Source of the DNA: Gammaproteobacteria bacterium | GTDB lineage: Bacteria; Pseudomonadota; Gammaproteobacteria; Steroidobacterales; Steroidobacteraceae | Direction of reading: 5' to 3' | Length of the DNA: 7,430 nt | NCBI GenBank assembly: GCA_003165495.1 | Contig: PMMB01000250.1 | Span: forward strand, 1-7,430 | Position numbers and translations under genes: made by a program | Notes under the pieces: model-generated | Told to the model about the DNA's origin: nothing | Database searches by the model: none | The model's input: the letters and a program-made list of their open reading frames with translations, nothing else | Shown: piece by piece, positions 6,118 to 7,430 of the stretch | Layout: every line of letters begins with the position of its first letter | Numbering within the stretch: the first letter of the stretch is position 1

Positions 6118-6849
6118 TTAGAGCATTCCGCCGTTGATGGAAATGACTTGGCCGGTGATATACGCGGCCTCCTCGGAGGCGAGAAATCCCACCAGACTCG
6201 CCACTTCTTCCGCGCTTCCGGCGCGCTTCATCGGCACGATGTCCGCGATGGCGGCGGCATCGAAGGCGGCGTCGCCCATGCCGGTCGAAATAATGCCCGG
6301 GGCCACCGCGTTGACGGTAATACCGCGGCTCGCCACTTCCAGGCTCAACGCCTTGGTGGCCGCATTCAGTGCTCCCTTGGCGGCCGCATAGTTCACTTGG
6401 CCGCGATTGCCGGCCAGCGCGGCCACCGATGATAGATTGATGATCCGGCCAAAGCGCGTGCGAATCATGGGCAGCATCAATGGTTGCGTCACGTTATAAA
6501 ATCCGTTGACCGACAAGTCGATGACGCGGTGCCATTGCGCGGGGCTCATTCCCGGGAACACGGCATCGTCATGGATGCCGGCATTGTTCACCAGAACCTG
6601 CACCGGACCATCCTCCAGCAATTTCTCCACCGCCGTACGCGTCGCAGCCGCATCGGTCAGGTCAAATTGAACCGCGGCCGCCTGACCGCCGGCGGTCACT
6701 ATGTCGCTGACAATCGCTTGCGCGGCCGCAGCGTTGCGATGCGCATGCACATAGACGAAGTGACCGGCAACGCTCAGGCGCCGGCAGATGGCGGCTCCGA
6801 TGCCGCCGCTGCCGCCTGTCACCAGAGCCCGTGTCCGCGTTCTATTCAT
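6118..6849 (-). CDS. FabG/ApeQ-like 3-oxoacyl-ACP reductase (short-chain dehydrogenase)
   Basis: This 243-residue classical SDR reduces 3-oxoacyl-ACP with NADPH. It shows the cofactor loop TGGSGGIG (11-18), a basic patch after beta-2 (HAHRN, 35-39) that fits NADPH, DLTD (63-66), NNAG (88-91), the active-site serine in NLSS (S141), Y154-x3-K158, and VAPGIISTGM (182-191). It ends in GQVISINGGML, as FabG-type reductases do. The ATG at 6849 overlaps the stop of the dehydratase gene in ATGA; the frame is open upstream to 7263, but that part lies inside the dehydratase gene and is not used. With the ApeP-like neighbour, it fits the ketoreductase ApeQ of aryl-polyene clusters rather than the housekeeping FabG, which normally sits with fabD and acpP. 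One oddity is that the tetrad Asn position (WNxxIxTN in E. coli FabG) aligns with S113 here, while an Asn sits at 115. Confidence 0.9.
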   Translation of the reverse strand: MNRTRTRALVTGGSGGIGAAICRRLSVAGHFVYVHAHRNAAAAQAIVSDIVTAGGQAAAVQFDLTDAAATRTAVEKLLEDGPVQVLVNNAGIHDDAVFPGMSPAQWHRVIDLSVNGFYNVTQPLMLPMIRTRFGRIINLSSVAALAGNRGQVNYAAAKGALNAATKALSLEVASRGITVNAVAPGIISTGMGDAAFDAAAIADIVPMKRAGSAEEVASLVGFLASEEAAYITGQVISINGGML

Positions 6850-7316
6850 GTTTTCAACCGTTCGTTGGCGTCGAATACCACCGTCGCGCGGCCGCTCAAG
6901 AGCCGCTGCGCCTCGGACGTCACCGCAAATTCGTACAGCGCGCCGCCTCGATCTGCGGCAACAAGTGCGGCTTCGCAAATCAGATCGGCTTCTATGTCGT
7001 CGAGCCGCAGGACGTGCAGTCGCACATCCCGCAGACCGGCGAGAAAGCCGGCCTCGGGTCGAGAGTCCTTTGCGCCGCCGCCCGCCGCCAGAGCGCCGCG
7101 CGCGAGTGCGCCGTGCACGGCCATCGCCTGCGCCGCGTATTCTACCCCGCAGGCGATGCCTAGGCGGCCGTGCGAGCGCAGCGGATTGTAGGCCAAGCGG
7201 TGAGTGCCGCTGCGGCAGCGGATATGCTGCGCATCCCATGCGATGACTGCATCGAGCAGACACATGCGGCCGTGGTGGGGAATGTTCTGTTCGATCCAGG
7301 TACGGTCTAAGCGCAT
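6846..7316 (-). CDS. ApeP-like hotdog-fold 3-hydroxyacyl-ACP dehydratase
   Basis: The 156-residue protein resembles the small FabA/FabZ-related hotdog dehydratases of aryl-polyene clusters (ApeP type, COG4706-like). The evidence is the N-terminal IPHHGRMCLLDAV (12-24), with a histidine at 14 or 15 in the position of the FabZ catalytic His; the NPLRSHGRLG block (44-53); the helix GVEYAAQAMAVHGAL (57-71), with E59 in the catalytic acid position; and LRDVRL (95-100) and RLDD (104-107). It should dehydrate 3-hydroxyacyl-ACP to the 2-enoyl form. In the E. coli aryl-polyene system, ApeP is reported to work as a complex with a second dehydratase, ApeI; no second dehydratase is visible here. The ATG at 7316 lies 10 bases inside the end of the preceding gene, and the stop shares ATGA with the ketoreductase start, so translation is coupled on both sides. 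The assignment is by recalled family pattern, not a search. Confidence 0.82.
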   Translation of the reverse strand: MRLDRTWIEQNIPHHGRMCLLDAVIAWDAQHIRCRSGTHRLAYNPLRSHGRLGIACGVEYAAQAMAVHGALARGALAAGGGAKDSRPEAGFLAGLRDVRLHVLRLDDIEADLICEAALVAADRGGALYEFAVTSEAQRLLSGRATVVFDANERLKT

Positions 7317-7430
7317 GATTCGATCTGCACTTCCGCGCGTGATACGTCGAGATACTCGAGAATCGCTGTTCCGCCGTTTCGCGCCGCCAAAAGGCGCAAC
7401 AACGGCAGTGAACGCGCCGCGGGAAACGCG
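7307..7430 (-). CDS. C-terminal 40 residues of an unidentified gene, possibly a ketosynthase-like chain length factor
   Basis: A minus-strand frame enters from the right edge and ends at TAG (7309-7307), 10 bases inside the dehydratase gene. The 40 residues include LPLLRLLAARNGG and TAILEYLDVSRAEVQIES. It has higher third-position GC than the other two frames and a stop in the right place for coupling to the next gene, so I take it as coding. A standard beta-ketoacyl synthase would end with an FGFGGxN-type motif about 10-20 residues from the C-terminus, and that is absent. The LPLLRLLA...G..ILEYLD pattern recalls the end of ketoacyl-synthase-like chain length factors (ApeC type, Ketoacyl-synt_2), which would suit the neighbours. 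This is a guess from memory and the fragment is short. Confidence 0.5.
   Translation of the reverse strand, partial: AFPAARSLPLLRLLAARNGGTAILEYLDVSRAEVQIESCA

Noticed and set aside
6484..7191. Plus-strand open frame of 235 codons opposite the reductase and dehydratase genes.
   Set aside because: Its second half is a low-complexity Arg/Ser/Ala run, and both sense-strand genes carry intact family motifs.
6850..7263. Extension of the FabG-like frame upstream to 7263, giving a 381-residue protein.
   Set aside because: The added part is arginine-rich, lies in another frame of the well-supported dehydratase gene, and the ATG at 6849 gives the normal SDR length.

Overview
The window reads as ordinary GC-rich chromosome from a gammaproteobacterium. 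RimO, the YaiI-type protein, the YheU-type protein, PanB and PanC all resemble gammaproteobacterial versions closely by eye. The RimO, YaiI and YheU families are familiar from E. coli, but base composition and codon use point to a GC-rich group such as the Xanthomonadales/Nevskiales/Steroidobacter side. That placement is inference. No RNA gene, CRISPR array, insertion sequence or phage-like gene was seen.

Layout. Bases 1-786 (minus strand) hold the first 262 codons of rimO, cut by the window edge. It is divergent, across a 110-base gap, from a two-gene plus-strand unit: a YaiI/UPF0178 protein (897-1358) and a YheU/UPF0270 protein (1359-1586), joined stop-to-start. That unit converges, with only 10 bases between stops, on a long minus-strand run covering the rest of the window. 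In transcription order the run is: the 3' end of an unidentified gene (7430-7307), an ApeP-like hotdog dehydratase (7316-6846), a FabG/ApeQ-like ketoreductase (6849-6118), a secreted DUF885 HExxPGHH metallopeptidase-like protein (6056-4269), panB (4232-3426), panC (3413-2589) and an exported seven-bladed beta-propeller protein (2583-1597).

How the genes relate. The dehydratase and ketoreductase overlap by 4 bases and look like the tail of an aryl-polyene-type (APE/xanthomonadin-like) type II polyketide cluster whose bulk lies beyond the right edge. panB and panC supply two consecutive steps of pantothenate synthesis. panD is not in the window, and the propeller gene sits directly behind panC instead. 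The DUF885 gene and the propeller gene both encode proteins with apparent export signals, and neither has an obvious link to pantothenate.

No clearly new system is visible. The points most worth a second look are the APE-type gene pair, the apparent loss of the canonical tetrad Asn in the ketoreductase, the propeller gene in the panD position, and the unusual company kept by panBC.
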